Shown: one piece after another, positions 37,536 through 46,247 of the stretch
Layout of the letters: the number at the start of each line of letters is the position of its first letter
Position numbering within the stretch: the first letter of the stretch is position 1
Origin: an alpha proteobacterium SCGC AAA028-C07
Lineage (GTDB): Bacteria > Pseudomonadota > Alphaproteobacteria > Pelagibacterales > Pelagibacteraceae
Reading direction: 5' to 3'
Length of the DNA stretch: 64,000 nucleotides
Assembly: GCA_000419465.1 (NCBI GenBank)
Contig: ATTB01000004.1
Coordinates: forward strand, 1-64,000
Made by a program: the position numbers and the translations under genes
The notes under the pieces: generated by a model
Databases searched by the model: none
What the model was told of the DNA's origin: nothing
Seen by the model: the letters and a program-made list of their open reading frames with translations, nothing else

Positions 37536-38770
37536 TGTTATATTTTGACTACACAGGAATTTCTTCTGGAAAATATGTAACGGGTGAGATTCAGGCTTTA
37601 AATCAAGAAGAAGCAGCTTTCAAATTAAAAAATGATAAAATCATTATTACAAAATTAATTAAATCTAAAAAAAAAGTAGTTGGTGAAAAAAAAGTAGAAA
37701 CAAGTTTTGATTTTGGTTCAAAAACTAAAGTTCCAGCCAAAGAGGTGATGATTTTCACTAAACAATTTGCAACCATGATGAAGGCGGGTCTACCAGTATT
37801 AAATATTTTAATAATGTTAGAAGAGCAAATTACTCAAAAAAATTTAAAACGTATCGTTGGTGAAGTTAAAAAAGATTTAGAATCTGGAATCATTTTATCA
37901 AAATCATTTGAAAAACATCCGGCAGTTTTTGATAATATTTATGTCAATCTCACTAAAGCAGGCGAGGCTAGTGGTAAGTTAGATATTTTTTTAGAACGAA
38001 TTGTTATTGGTTTAGAGAAAAGAGAGAAAATAAAATCTAAAATTAAAAGTGCTCTTTTTTATCCAGCCACATTATTTACAGTTGCAATAGCAGTGACAAT
38101 CTTCATGTTAATTAATGTAGTTCCTGTATTTGTAAAAATGTATCAAGGAATGGGTGCAAAGTTACCAGCGCCAACTGTTGTGATCATCGGTATTAGTAAT
38201 TTTATTAGAAGTCCATTTGGCGGTGGTTTATTACTTGTTAGTGTTATTGCAGGTATTTTTATTTTTAGACATTTAATTAAAACTAATTACGAAGTTAAAA
38301 AAAAATGGCATCGCTTTGTATTTAATATGCCCATCTTTGGAAATTTGATTCAAAAATCTATTTTTGCAAGAATTGCACTAGTACTTGGAAATTTAAATCA
38401 AGCGGGAGTTAACTTAATTGAAAGTATCGATATTGCAAAATCTATCACGACCAATACCTTAGTTATTGAAGGTTTAGATAATATAAAGAAGGGAGTTTTT
38501 TCAGGAGAATCTCTCACCAAGTTATTTAATAGAGAAAAAGTATTCCCCCAAACATTTGCTCAATTAATATCGGTGGGTGAACAGACGGGAAGTTTAGACG
38601 ACATGTTTGGCTCCATTGCAAGATATTATGAGGAAGAGTTTGATGTAGCTGTATCCAATTTATCAAGTCTAATTGAGCCGATTATGATTGTTTTTATGGG
38701 CTTAACCATTGGGGGATTAATGGTTGCCATGTATGCCCCAATTTTCAATGTGGGAGCACTCATTAAGTAA
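37535..38770 (+). CDS. pilC: Type IV pilus inner-membrane platform protein PilC
   Basis: GspF-family polytopic protein, 411 aa, with two homologous GspF domains. The first contains FTKQFATMMKAGLPVLNIL and the second ARIALVLGNLNQAGVNLIES. Three membrane helices (LFTVAIAVTIFMLINVVPVF, a central helix, and the C-terminal VFMGLTIGGLMVAMYAPIF) are present. GEASGKLDIFLERI and VGEQTGSLDDMF are the paired family signatures. Last of the pilM-C block; the pilin array begins 111 bases later. Confidence 0.95.
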   Translation: MLYFDYTGISSGKYVTGEIQALNQEEAAFKLKNDKIIITKLIKSKKKVVGEKKVETSFDFGSKTKVPAKEVMIFTKQFATMMKAGLPVLNILIMLEEQITQKNLKRIVGEVKKDLESGIILSKSFEKHPAVFDNIYVNLTKAGEASGKLDIFLERIVIGLEKREKIKSKIKSALFYPATLFTVAIAVTIFMLINVVPVFVKMYQGMGAKLPAPTVVIIGISNFIRSPFGGGLLLVSVIAGIFIFRHLIKTNYEVKKKWHRFVFNMPIFGNLIQKSIFARIALVLGNLNQAGVNLIESIDIAKSITTNTLVIEGLDNIKKGVFSGESLTKLFNREKVFPQTFAQLISVGEQTGSLDDMFGSIARYYEEEFDVAVSNLSSLIEPIMIVFMGLTIGGLMVAMYAPIFNVGALIK

Positions 38771-38772
38771 AG

Positions 38773-38805
38773 TAATTGCTAAATATTCAAACAAACTAGC
38801 AATTA
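38773..38805. terminator. Inverted repeat between pilC and the first pilin array
   Basis: TAATTGCTA and TAGCAATTA form a perfect 9-bp stem with a 15-base loop in the 111-base gap between pilC and the first pilin gene. No T-run follows, so it may be a weak terminator or an operator-like site controlling the pilins separately from the machinery. Confidence 0.4.
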
Positions 38806-38881
38806 ACTTAATAAAAAATAGACTTTATTAATGTACTTTTTTTGGTTAGTATTAGGTTAAATTTAAGTGGAGATAATAAAT

Positions 38882-39388
38882 ATGAAAAAAAGCTCAATTA
38901 AAGCATTTACATTAATCGAATTATTAGTCGTTGTAGCAATTATTGGAATTCTAGCTGCAGTAGGAGTCGTGTCTTTTGGAGGATTTACTGGTTCTGCCAA
39001 AATAAATTCAACAAAAGCTAATCACGCAGCTGCAATCAAATCTATCAGCGCTGAAATTAAAAAGTGTGAAATACAAGGTGGAAATTTATCACTTAAATCA
39101 ACTGCAAATAGTTCAACTTCAAATAACGTTGCATGTTCTAAAGCAACCACTTCAACAGCTGCCCTTGCAACTGCTTTTATAAACCACTTAAATAATGAAA
39201 GTTTTAAAAATCCTTATGATACTGCTCAAGGGGCTTTTAACTCTTCGGGAACTACAACAGGACAAACGATTATTACAGTAGTTACTGTAAGTGGTGTAAC
39301 AACTATCCAATTACAAACTCGTTATCTTGAGTCCGATGGTGCGACAGTGACAGTACTTACAGGATCTGTAGCAGACGAAAGAGGTTAA
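38882..39388 (+). CDS. Type IV pilin-like protein (array 1, pilin 1; DER-type)
   Basis: 168 aa. Leader MKKSSIKA, then FTLIELLVVVAIIGILAAVG. It has Glu5 but Ala, not Gly, at -1. The head contains EIKKCE, NVACSK and HLNNESFKNPY, and ends ADERG. It closely resembles the pilin at 53679 (same KC, ACSK, HLNNE and KNPY landmarks). The GTG at 38867 in the ORF track is unlikely; GTGGAG there serves as the ribosome site for ATG 38882. The head Cys pair probably forms a disulfide. First and probably best expressed gene of array 1, so a candidate major pilin. Confidence 0.9.
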   Translation: MKKSSIKAFTLIELLVVVAIIGILAAVGVVSFGGFTGSAKINSTKANHAAAIKSISAEIKKCEIQGGNLSLKSTANSSTSNNVACSKATTSTAALATAFINHLNNESFKNPYDTAQGAFNSSGTTTGQTIITVVTVSGVTTIQLQTRYLESDGATVTVLTGSVADERG

Positions 39389-39402
39389 TTTAATATTTGT
39401 AG

Positions 39403-39879
39403 ATGCATAATCATAAAGCATTTACACTTATTGAGTTATTAGTTGTTGTTGCAATTATAGGAATTTTAGCGGCAGTTGGCGTTGTCTCTTTTGGTGGGTT
39501 CACCGGTTCTGCAAAAATTAATGCAACAAAATCAAATCATGCACAAGTGGTTAAATATATTGCAGCAGAAACAAAAAAATGTGAGACCGGAGCAACTTAT
39601 GCTATGGAGACTTCACCCACACAAAGACTAACCTGCGCTGGCAGATCCGTCCAAACTGTATCAACCTATGCATCATCAGGACTTGTGGGCTTAAAAGTTC
39701 CTTATGACTCTCAATATGGAGCTGTGTCATTTGAAAGTCCAAAAAATTCAGATGCTGATTTAGGTCGTAATCGTCTACAGCAAGGACAAAGCGCTAAATA
39801 CATTAAAGTGTCTACTTGCTTTCAATCACCTTGCACGGACAGTGCAAATGTTCTCACCTCTGAAGTTGAGATATATTAA
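39403..39879 (+). CDS. Type IV pilin-like protein (array 1, pilin 2; CxxxC-type)
   Basis: 158 aa. Leader MHNHKA (Ala at -1), mature FTLIELLVVVAIIGILAAVG; the first 35 mature residues are almost identical to pilin 1, including FGGFTGSAKIN. The head differs: TKKCETG, LTCAG, VPYDSQYG and a C-terminal CFQSPC pair. Four Cys could make two disulfides. It starts 14 bases after pilin 1. Confidence 0.9.
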   Translation: MHNHKAFTLIELLVVVAIIGILAAVGVVSFGGFTGSAKINATKSNHAQVVKYIAAETKKCETGATYAMETSPTQRLTCAGRSVQTVSTYASSGLVGLKVPYDSQYGAVSFESPKNSDADLGRNRLQQGQSAKYIKVSTCFQSPCTDSANVLTSEVEIY

Positions 39880-39894
39880 TTTAAAATTTTTGAT

Positions 39895-40320
39895 ATGAGC
39901 AATAGTAAAAAAGGGTTTACACTAATTGAATTGCTTGTTGTTATTGCTTTAATTGGAATTTTATCAACGATTGGCATTGTAACTTATACCGGTTTTACAG
40001 AATCTGCTGCGCAAAAATCTGCAGAGAGTAGTTTAAATTCTATGACCCTAGCTCAGCAAGAATATCGCTCAAATAATGGAACCTATTATCCAACTTCAGG
40101 AACATCTGGAGCTTGTACGCCTACACTTGCAACATCAACCCTTTTAAATGATCAATTATTTGGTGGGACTCAAACTGATAATTTAACAAAGGGCAGATAT
40201 TATTTTTGTTCAACTGCAACAGCATCATCTTACACGGTAACCGCAAAGCATACTTCAAAGGCTTGTCAGGTAACTCTTACTGAAAAAAATGTTTATACCA
40301 GAACAGGCTGTGATGGTTAA
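39895..40320 (+). CDS. Type IV pilin, canonical PilE/PilA-like (array 1, pilin 3)
   Basis: 141 aa, the most conventional pilin of the locus. Leader MSNSKKG with Gly at -1, mature FTLIELLVVIALIGILSTIG, then AQQEYRSNNGTYYPTSG, the usual type IVa loop after the helix. C-terminal cysteines lie in GACTP, FCSTA, KACQV and TGCDG. It lacks the EIxKC and KNPY marks of its neighbours, so it is a different lineage. Could be a minor pilin of the ComP/PilE kind. Its last 8 bases overlap the next gene. Confidence 0.9.
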   Translation: MSNSKKGFTLIELLVVIALIGILSTIGIVTYTGFTESAAQKSAESSLNSMTLAQQEYRSNNGTYYPTSGTSGACTPTLATSTLLNDQLFGGTQTDNLTKGRYYFCSTATASSYTVTAKHTSKACQVTLTEKNVYTRTGCDG

Positions 40321-41185
40321 ATCTAAAGCCTTTACGTTAATTGAGGTGTTAGTTGTCATGATAATAATGGGAATTTTATCTTCTTTTGGGGTAATAGGTT
40401 ATAATAATTATACAGCTTCTGTAAAAGACACTGCAACAAAATCAAATTATGAAACAATTAATAAACTATCAGAATCTGAATTTGCTAAATGTAAACTAAA
40501 CAAAAATTCAAAAATTTTTAATAATCATGATTGTAAATCATCAGCCCCACCCAGCATTACTCAGTTGGATGACTATTTTACAAATTCTCAAAAATTAAAA
40601 AATCCCTATGACCAAAAACAAAAAGTAATACAAAATGACATTTGTGTAGCAGGAGGGGTGACTTTAAAGACAACTAATAAAGGGGTATTTGAAACAAGTT
40701 ATTTTTCACAAAAAAATAATACTAAAAATACATCAAATATAAATTCCACTTGGGCACAAAAATTCACAGACACTACATCAACAAGCGTTTCATTTGCATG
40801 CACACAAACTGCAAGCGCAAGCTCATCAGCAAGTTCAGTTACAGTCGGAAGTTTTGACTCCTATAAGCCTCCTAATTCTGGAGCAGGAGCTGGAATTATC
40901 GTTGATAGAAACGGTAATATGCAAGATAAAATAAGTAATGGAGCTATGGCATGTGGCCCAGATTGTTTTACAGCAAATTTTGACTCTTGGTTAAAGGGTG
41001 GTGGTCTAGATCCAAATCAATATAAAGTTGTTATGGCCGAGGGTGCAAGCTCAAGTGGAAACGTTGCATCAGCATGCGCAAACAAGAATTGTAAATATAA
41101 TTTTTCTGACAATACTTTTACAGTACTTAATTCTGGAAAGACTTATAAAGCTGGAGAAAGTATAGATACAATTTATTCAAAATGA
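40313..41185 (+). CDS. Large type IV pilin-like protein (array 1, pilin 4)
   Basis: 290 aa from ATG 40313, which overlaps the previous stop by 8 bases; the ORF-track start is 8 codons upstream. Leader MVKSKA (Ala at -1), mature FTLIEVLVVMIIMGILSSFG. Shared marks are EFAKCK, HDCKS and LKNPYDQKQ. A Ser/Thr-rich linker (TASASSSASSVTVG) then leads to an extra C-terminal domain of about 100 residues with paired Cys (CGPDC, CANKNC). That is nearly twice the size of the other pilins, as expected for a tip or adhesive minor pilin. Confidence 0.85.
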   Translation: MVKSKAFTLIEVLVVMIIMGILSSFGVIGYNNYTASVKDTATKSNYETINKLSESEFAKCKLNKNSKIFNNHDCKSSAPPSITQLDDYFTNSQKLKNPYDQKQKVIQNDICVAGGVTLKTTNKGVFETSYFSQKNNTKNTSNINSTWAQKFTDTTSTSVSFACTQTASASSSASSVTVGSFDSYKPPNSGAGAGIIVDRNGNMQDKISNGAMACGPDCFTANFDSWLKGGGLDPNQYKVVMAEGASSSGNVASACANKNCKYNFSDNTFTVLNSGKTYKAGESIDTIYSK

Positions 41186-41188
41186 TAA

Positions 41189-41743
41189 ATGGGTTTTAGA
41201 GCATTTACATTAATTGAAGTTTTGGTGGTGGTTATGATAATTGGAGTTTTATCTGCTGCTGGAATATTTGGTTTTAGTAAATATACTGATTATGCAAAGA
41301 GAAAAGCCACAGAAAAAAATTTTTTTACAGCTATAAGCGTTATCGAAGCTGAGATTGCAAAATGCAAATTATCTGGCAATAGACCCACAGCACTGACTTT
41401 CAATTTACCCTGTCCTTTTCAGGCATCAGCATATTATCAAGAGTGTGCCGCTGTATATATGTCATGGAAATATAAAATTTATAATCCCTTAGCGCCCAAA
41501 GAAGAAAGCAGGTGGTCAGTAGGCAGTAGACCTGGAACACAATGCCCAACAACAGTTGAAGAAACTTTTAGAGGAGGAGTTAGATCGGGGGATGGTCAGC
41601 AGGATGGAGATGTAAATATTGTAATATGTCCAAGATCTCCTTATTGTTCTGCAGATCCAGCCACAGATGGAAAAATGAAAGTGATGTGGTGGTATGATGG
41701 TTTAAAAATGCAAGACTCAAGAATCGTTCAATTGATAAAGTGA
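41189..41743 (+). CDS. Type IV pilin-like protein (array 1, pilin 5)
   Basis: 184 aa. Very short leader MGFRA (Ala at -1), mature FTLIEVLVVVMIIGVLSAAGIFGF. Head marks are EIAKCK, LPCPFQ, ECAAVY, IYNPLAPKEE (in place of KNPY) and CPRSPYC, six or more Cys in all. It is Gly/Arg/Trp-richer than its neighbours. It follows pilin 4 by 3 bases and overlaps pilin 6 by 4 (GTGA). Confidence 0.85.
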   Translation: MGFRAFTLIEVLVVVMIIGVLSAAGIFGFSKYTDYAKRKATEKNFFTAISVIEAEIAKCKLSGNRPTALTFNLPCPFQASAYYQECAAVYMSWKYKIYNPLAPKEESRWSVGSRPGTQCPTTVEETFRGGVRSGDGQQDGDVNIVICPRSPYCSADPATDGKMKVMWWYDGLKMQDSRIVQLIK

Positions 41744-42228
41744 TAAAAGCTTTTACATTAATTGAACTATTAGTTGTTGTTGCAATTATTGGAATTCTTG
41801 CAGCAGTTGGAGTTGTCTCTTTTAGTGGTTTTACAGAAAGTGCAAAGGTATCAGCAACAAAACAAATTCAGTCTCAAACTATCAAGTATACAAAAGCTGA
41901 AATTATGAAATGCAAACTTGGTGCTGCTACAGCTATGAGTGGGTATTTAAATTGCACAGCTTCTAATCCAGGTTTATTTGCCTTTAACGTTATGCAAGCT
42001 TTAACAAATGTGAGTTCTTTAAGAGTTGGAAATATTGATTATGGTGTGTTGAAGGACTCTAAAAATCCATATGATAATTCCTTACCCGCAATAAGATCAA
42101 GAGCTGATTATGAGGTGGGTCAAGTAAGTATTTCCGTTATTGATACAAATTTGCAGATAAAAACTTGTTACAGAAGTGGATGTGCTGCAGCAGATACTTC
42201 TTTAGTTTTAGTTTCAACTACTGATTAA
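41740..42228 (+). CDS. Type IV pilin-like protein (array 1, pilin 6; CxxxC-type)
   Basis: 162 aa starting at GTG (GTGATAAAAGC), coupled to the preceding stop. Leader MIKA (Ala at -1; only four residues), mature FTLIELLVVVAIIGILAAVGVVSF, then FTESAKVSATK. Head marks are EIMKCK, LNCTA, SKNPYDN and a C-terminal CYRSGC. This combination matches pilin 2 and those at 51547 and 52670. Last gene of array 1. Confidence 0.88.
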   Translation: MIKAFTLIELLVVVAIIGILAAVGVVSFSGFTESAKVSATKQIQSQTIKYTKAEIMKCKLGAATAMSGYLNCTASNPGLFAFNVMQALTNVSSLRVGNIDYGVLKDSKNPYDNSLPAIRSRADYEVGQVSISVIDTNLQIKTCYRSGCAAADTSLVLVSTTD

Positions 42229-42237
42229 ATGGCTTTT

Positions 42238-42254
42238 AAAGCAAATATTGCTTT
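42238..42254 (+). terminator. Possible terminator after pilin array 1
   Basis: AAAGCAA-ATA-TTGCTTT forms a 7-bp stem with a 3-base loop directly after the last pilin of array 1 and before pilT, followed by TTAAAA and, 10 bases on, a T-run. Plausible but weak intrinsic terminator. Confidence 0.38.
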
Positions 42255-42310
42255 TAAAATACAGGTTTTTTCCATTTTCTTTTAAGGTATAATTAATCAA
42301 ATTTATAAAC

Positions 42311-43315
42311 ATGCTTAATAAAATTAGCGAACTTGCTAAAACTAATCTTAAAATTTCGGATTTTCATTTAAGAGAAGGATCTAATATTGCATACCGTGTA
42401 TTAGGAGAAATCTTTCAGGATACAAACTCCTTAATTAAAAAAAGTGATTTAGAAGAATTATTAAAAAAAAATTGCACCGAAGAGGAAGTTCAAAATTTTC
42501 ATAAAAATAATGAATTAGATTGCGCCATTAACCTTGCAGATTTTAGATTCAGAGCTAATTTTTTTAAAACATTAAATGGAATTGCTGCAGTGCTTAGAAG
42601 AATTGTAACTAAAATTCCATCTATGGAGGAGTTAAATTTACCACCTATTATGTATGAAATAGTTGAGGCGCATAAAGGTTTAGTTTTAGTAACTGGCCCC
42701 ACAGGATCTGGAAAATCTACAACACTTGCCGCAATCATTGGAAAAATTAATGAACTAAGACCTAAAAATATTATCACCATTGAAGATCCGGTTGAGTTTA
42801 TTCATCATGATAAAAAAAGTATTATTTCACAACGAGAAGTTGGCAAACAAACATCCTCATTTGCACGAGCTTTAAAAAGTGCACTTCGAGAAGATCCAGA
42901 TGTTATTTTAGTTGGTGAGATGCGAGATTTAGAAACTATTTCCATGGCACTTACTGCAGCAGAGACAGGACATTTAGTTTTAGGAACACTCCACACAAGT
43001 GGTGCTCCTAATACTATCAATAGAATTATCGATGTTTTTCCTCCAGGTCAGCAGGGGCAAATTAGAGCACAAATTGCAGAATCTTTGAAAATGATTATTA
43101 CTCAAAAGTTAATAAAGAAAAAAGATGGAACGGGCCGAGTTGCGGCATTTGAAATTTTAACCTGCACTCCTCCAATTAAGAATTTAATTAGAGAAGCTAA
43201 AGTTCATCAGATTCCAAGCGTAATGCAAACTTCCCAAAAAGATGGAATGGTTACTATGGAAAAATCTATTGAGATCTTAACTCAAAGTGGGGCAATCTCA
43301 GGTGCAATTGATTAA
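42311..43315 (+). CDS. pilT: Type IV pilus retraction ATPase PilT
   Basis: 334 aa, without the N-terminal GspII domain or zinc cysteines of PilB, as expected for PilT. Walker A is GPTGSGKST (from residue 129), the Asp box is NIITIEDPVEFIH, Walker B is REDPDVILVGEMRD, and the His box is GHLVLGTLHTSGA. The PilT-specific C-terminal helix is PPIKNLIREAKVHQI (canonical AIRNLIRE). This indicates that the pilus can retract. A perfect TATAAT lies at 42288-42293 but is too close to the ATG to be a confident promoter. Confidence 0.95.
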   Translation: MLNKISELAKTNLKISDFHLREGSNIAYRVLGEIFQDTNSLIKKSDLEELLKKNCTEEEVQNFHKNNELDCAINLADFRFRANFFKTLNGIAAVLRRIVTKIPSMEELNLPPIMYEIVEAHKGLVLVTGPTGSGKSTTLAAIIGKINELRPKNIITIEDPVEFIHHDKKSIISQREVGKQTSSFARALKSALREDPDVILVGEMRDLETISMALTAAETGHLVLGTLHTSGAPNTINRIIDVFPPGQQGQIRAQIAESLKMIITQKLIKKKDGTGRVAAFEILTCTPPIKNLIREAKVHQIPSVMQTSQKDGMVTMEKSIEILTQSGAISGAID

Positions 43316-43889
43316 ACAAAAAGGGTTTTCGTTAATAGAATTATTAGTGGTGATTGCCTTACTTGGCATAATCTCACTTGTTGCAGTTCCAAATATTAGA
43401 GAATGGCTTGTAAAAAAAGAAATGGAGAAGGACTTAAATACCATTATGAGTATTGTTAAAAATGTATCGAACGATATTGGCAATAATCTTTACGAAATGG
43501 GTGGAGTATTTTTTGATAATAACAACGGCAATGGATTAATTGTTAAAATTAGATATAGAGGACCTGATAAATATCGTACTTTTCAAACTTGCAATAACAA
43601 TGACTCTGAGTGGGATGGAGTTGAAACTTATAGTTCAAGTTCTGTATCAGAAAATTATTCAACATTTTCAAATATTAGACTAGATAGAGCCACTGCCAAT
43701 TTTTGTTTTTCAAAGAATTTTACAGTGAATTTCACAGGCAATGTAAGTTTGTGTCATAAAGAAAAAAATACTAATGCCATATGTCAGCTAGTGAATACAA
43801 ATGACCCTTATTATGATCTAATTGTTCAAAGAACAGGAAAAGCCGGATTTTTAAAATATTCATATGCAAAAAAACACTGGGTTCAATAA
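43308..43889 (+). CDS. Minor pilin, FimT/FimU (GspH)-like
   Basis: About 193 aa. Gly at -1 and mature FSLIELLVVIALLGIISLVAVPNIREWL; the N-I-x-x-W-L after the helix is typical of FimT/FimU-type minor pilins. The start is uncertain: the ORF track uses GTG 43287 and another GTG lies at 43302. TTG 43308 gives the short leader MIKQKG with CAGG five bases upstream. The gene begins inside the 3' end of pilT. First of the four-gene minor pilin block that would form the tip priming complex. Confidence 0.82.
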   Translation: MIKQKGFSLIELLVVIALLGIISLVAVPNIREWLVKKEMEKDLNTIMSIVKNVSNDIGNNLYEMGGVFFDNNNGNGLIVKIRYRGPDKYRTFQTCNNNDSEWDGVETYSSSSVSENYSTFSNIRLDRATANFCFSKNFTVNFTGNVSLCHKEKNTNAICQLVNTNDPYYDLIVQRTGKAGFLKYSYAKKHWVQ

Positions 43890-44304
43890 CAAAGGAATTA
43901 GCTTAATAGAAGCTCTAGTTTCTATCGTTATATTAACCGTTGGTATTGTGTCGGTTTTACAATTATCGGTTTATGCCGTTCGAACTGCCGATGTTACACT
44001 TGAAAAAACTAAAGTTAATTTTTTATCTGAAATGATGATGGAAACTTTAGTTGTAAATCAAAGTGCCTTACAAAGTTATCAATTAAGCATCAATGATTGC
44101 AATTACACTTTTAATAATAATTTACAAAAAATTTGGACAGAAACTTATAAAAATGTTTTAGACACCAATACTAAAACAACACGATGTCTTCCAGGAGATA
44201 AAAAACTTGCAACAATTTCCAATAATAACAATAACGCGAGTATTAATTTTAGTGTTGGGGGTGGTAAGCAAAATAAATTTTTAGGGTTTTCAAAAATTGA
44301 ATAA
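43864..44304 (+). CDS. pilV: Minor pilin, PilV (GspI)-like
   Basis: 146 aa. Leader MQKNTGFNNKG, mature ISLIEALVSIVILTVGIVSVLQL, the classical PilV start (SLIEALVxxxILxxG). The head is short and Asn-rich. It overlaps the preceding minor pilin by 26 bases and the following one by 8. Expected to join PilW, PilX and PilY1 at the pilus tip. Confidence 0.85.
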   Translation: MQKNTGFNNKGISLIEALVSIVILTVGIVSVLQLSVYAVRTADVTLEKTKVNFLSEMMMETLVVNQSALQSYQLSINDCNYTFNNNLQKIWTETYKNVLDTNTKTTRCLPGDKKLATISNNNNNASINFSVGGGKQNKFLGFSKIE

Positions 44305-45073
44305 TTTTTTAAAAAATAACAAGGGTTTAACCCTAGTTGAAATTCTAGTGGCCACCGTCATTGGCAGTATAACGGTTGCTGCAATTTATTTTTCTTTTGG
44401 AATATTTTCTAGCACTTACCTTGGCATAGTTGCAAAAGTACAAGTAAGTAAAGACATAAGAAATGCATTGACGGTTATAACTAAGGATGTTCGTCTTGCA
44501 GGATATACTTCAAAAATTCCAACTCAGAGTGGAGGTGTGAGCTTTGCACCATTTTCAACGATGAATAATAAAATTATTGTTAGAAAAAACACATATTTTA
44601 ACCAAAATTCCATGCCCGGATCTTATGCTTCAGGAACTAATGATGTATTAGAAGTTATTTATGATCGAGACCGAAGCACAAGAGTGAGAGTTTCTTATGC
44701 GCAAAGTAATGATGGTTTTTTGAAAAAAAGATTATCAAGATGTTTAAATGCAGACTGCTCTGGGGATAGCGATTATGTTTATAATGAAAATGGGTTTTAT
44801 GATTATCAGCCTATCGCTGGTCAAGGGTTAGAGGGTTTTAAAGTCACAGCATTTAATTCTGCAGGAACTGAACTTACTTCTACGCAAGCAAATCAAGCCC
44901 AATTTATTAGGGTATCAGTTCTTTATTCATCTGCAACAAATGGTGAGGTTCATAAAACCGAACAACAACAAACCTTTAAAGTGGAAGAATTAACAGTTTC
45001 TAAAAATGATAAATTTTTTAGAGATATGGCAAGTGTTCTAATTTATCCAAGAAATATTCAAACATTAAAATGA
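44297..45073 (+). CDS. pilW: Minor pilin, PilW (GspJ)-like
   Basis: 258 aa starting at TTG, inside the end of pilV. Leader ending NNKG, mature LTLVEILVATVIGSITVAAIYFSFG; the following region VSKDIRNALTVITKDVRLAGY is diagnostic of PilW, which pairs this helix with R-x-A-G-Y. The C-terminal part FKVEELTVSKNDKFFR is also PilW-like. Length is normal. Confidence 0.88.
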   Translation: MNNFLKNNKGLTLVEILVATVIGSITVAAIYFSFGIFSSTYLGIVAKVQVSKDIRNALTVITKDVRLAGYTSKIPTQSGGVSFAPFSTMNNKIIVRKNTYFNQNSMPGSYASGTNDVLEVIYDRDRSTRVRVSYAQSNDGFLKKRLSRCLNADCSGDSDYVYNENGFYDYQPIAGQGLEGFKVTAFNSAGTELTSTQANQAQFIRVSVLYSSATNGEVHKTEQQQTFKVEELTVSKNDKFFRDMASVLIYPRNIQTLK

Positions 45074-45735
45074 TAAAAAAGATAAAAAAAAATAACCAGC
45101 AAAAACAAAAAGGATTTGCCCTTGTGCTAGCCATTCTTTTGTTGGTTGTGATGTCCATAATGGGTGTGACATTGGTTACAATTGTTTCAGGAGATTTTAA
45201 CGAAAATGAAAAAAGAGATGAGTATCAACAATCACTCTATGCGGCTGAAACGGCTGTCAACGATGCAAAAGTTTGGCTAAGAAAAACAGGTTTGCCTACA
45301 TCTCCACAAGCCTTTAATGGCGGTGGAGTGACTGGTTGGTGTCAGATTTCAAGATTTAATGATTTAACAAATCTTGCAAATACTTTTGTTGTTGGAACTG
45401 CGCCAAGTGGTGGAAAGAATTTTAATACAATCATTAATTCCACCGGTGCTGATAAGACAAAATATGAAAGTTTTGAATTTTATTGGTTTGTAACTTTCCC
45501 TCCAACTTGGGATACTGCAACGAGCACTTATAAGACAATAGCTCAAATTACAGCAAGCGCTTCAGGCAGTACAGGTACTAATGTTGGTGAAAGTGCAAAT
45601 TATAAAAGCTCATCATCAAGCTCAGGTCTTTATTATAAAATTTATGCTTGTGGTAGAAAAAAGCCATCATTATTGAATCCTTTTGAAAATACTCCGGTTG
45701 CAGCTTTAGATGTAATAGTAAAGGCCGTTCGATGA
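45070..45735 (+). CDS. pilX: Minor pilin, PilX (GspK)-like
   Basis: 221 aa. Leader ending QKQKG, then FALVLAILLLVVMSIMGVTLV. There is no Glu5, as is normal for PilX/GspK, the tip-most minor pilin. EYQQSLYAAETAVNDAKVWL matches the PilX N-terminal domain (A-x-N-A-E-x-A). It overlaps pilW by 4 bases (ATGA) and the next gene by 4. Confidence 0.85.
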   Translation: MIKKIKKNNQQKQKGFALVLAILLLVVMSIMGVTLVTIVSGDFNENEKRDEYQQSLYAAETAVNDAKVWLRKTGLPTSPQAFNGGGVTGWCQISRFNDLTNLANTFVVGTAPSGGKNFNTIINSTGADKTKYESFEFYWFVTFPPTWDTATSTYKTIAQITASASGSTGTNVGESANYKSSSSSSGLYYKIYACGRKKPSLLNPFENTPVAALDVIVKAVR

Positions 45736-46247
45736 GAAAAATAAATTTTAAATATTTGATTTTATTTTTAATTCTTCTTACTAATGAAGTCTTTGCTTGT
45801 AATATTAAATTTAGAAATTTTGGCTCAAGCCCTGATGCTGTAAAATTAAATCCACCACCGTTCATGTTGAATGATCCTTTGGGAGGATTAAACATCTTAA
45901 CTCCTATTTCAGCTTTATGTCCTCAAAATAAAGAATTATTTGGAACTATGGTCTCGTTATTTTACATCAATAATGAACTCGTTGAGATTAGATTAGAACG
46001 TTATAATCAAAACGATAGAGCATTGATGGACCTTGCAATTGCAAGGTATGGAGATTTTAAACGTTCTTTAGCTTTCGATAGAAAAAATTGGCAAGGATTT
46101 AATAAATGGGAAAATAGTAATGAAGTCATAAATTATTTAGCAACTCCCATTCAAGGCGGCAATACTGAAAAACTAAGCATTACCTCAAAGCAACACGTTA
46201 ATAAAATTTCAGAATATTTTTCAAAAAAAGAACAATGGAAAAAATAG
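45732..46247 (+). CDS. Secreted protein of unknown function between pilX and pilY1
   Basis: 171 aa with a standard signal peptide (KYLILFLILLTNEVFA) and mature start CNIKFRNFGSSPDAVKLNPPPF. No prepilin motif and no recognised domain; two Cys only. It overlaps pilX by 4 and pilY1 by 13 bases, so translation is tightly coupled to the tip-complex genes. In some systems PilE or a FimU-like gene occupies this slot; this protein is neither. A chaperone or periplasmic partner of PilY1 is a guess from position. Confidence 0.65.
   Translation: MRKINFKYLILFLILLTNEVFACNIKFRNFGSSPDAVKLNPPPFMLNDPLGGLNILTPISALCPQNKELFGTMVSLFYINNELVEIRLERYNQNDRALMDLAIARYGDFKRSLAFDRKNWQGFNKWENSNEVINYLATPIQGGNTEKLSITSKQHVNKISEYFSKKEQWKK

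Noticed and set aside
42288-42293. Perfect TATAAT before pilT as its promoter
   Set aside because: Only 17 bases precede the ATG and there is no credible -35. TATAAT is expected often by chance at this base composition.
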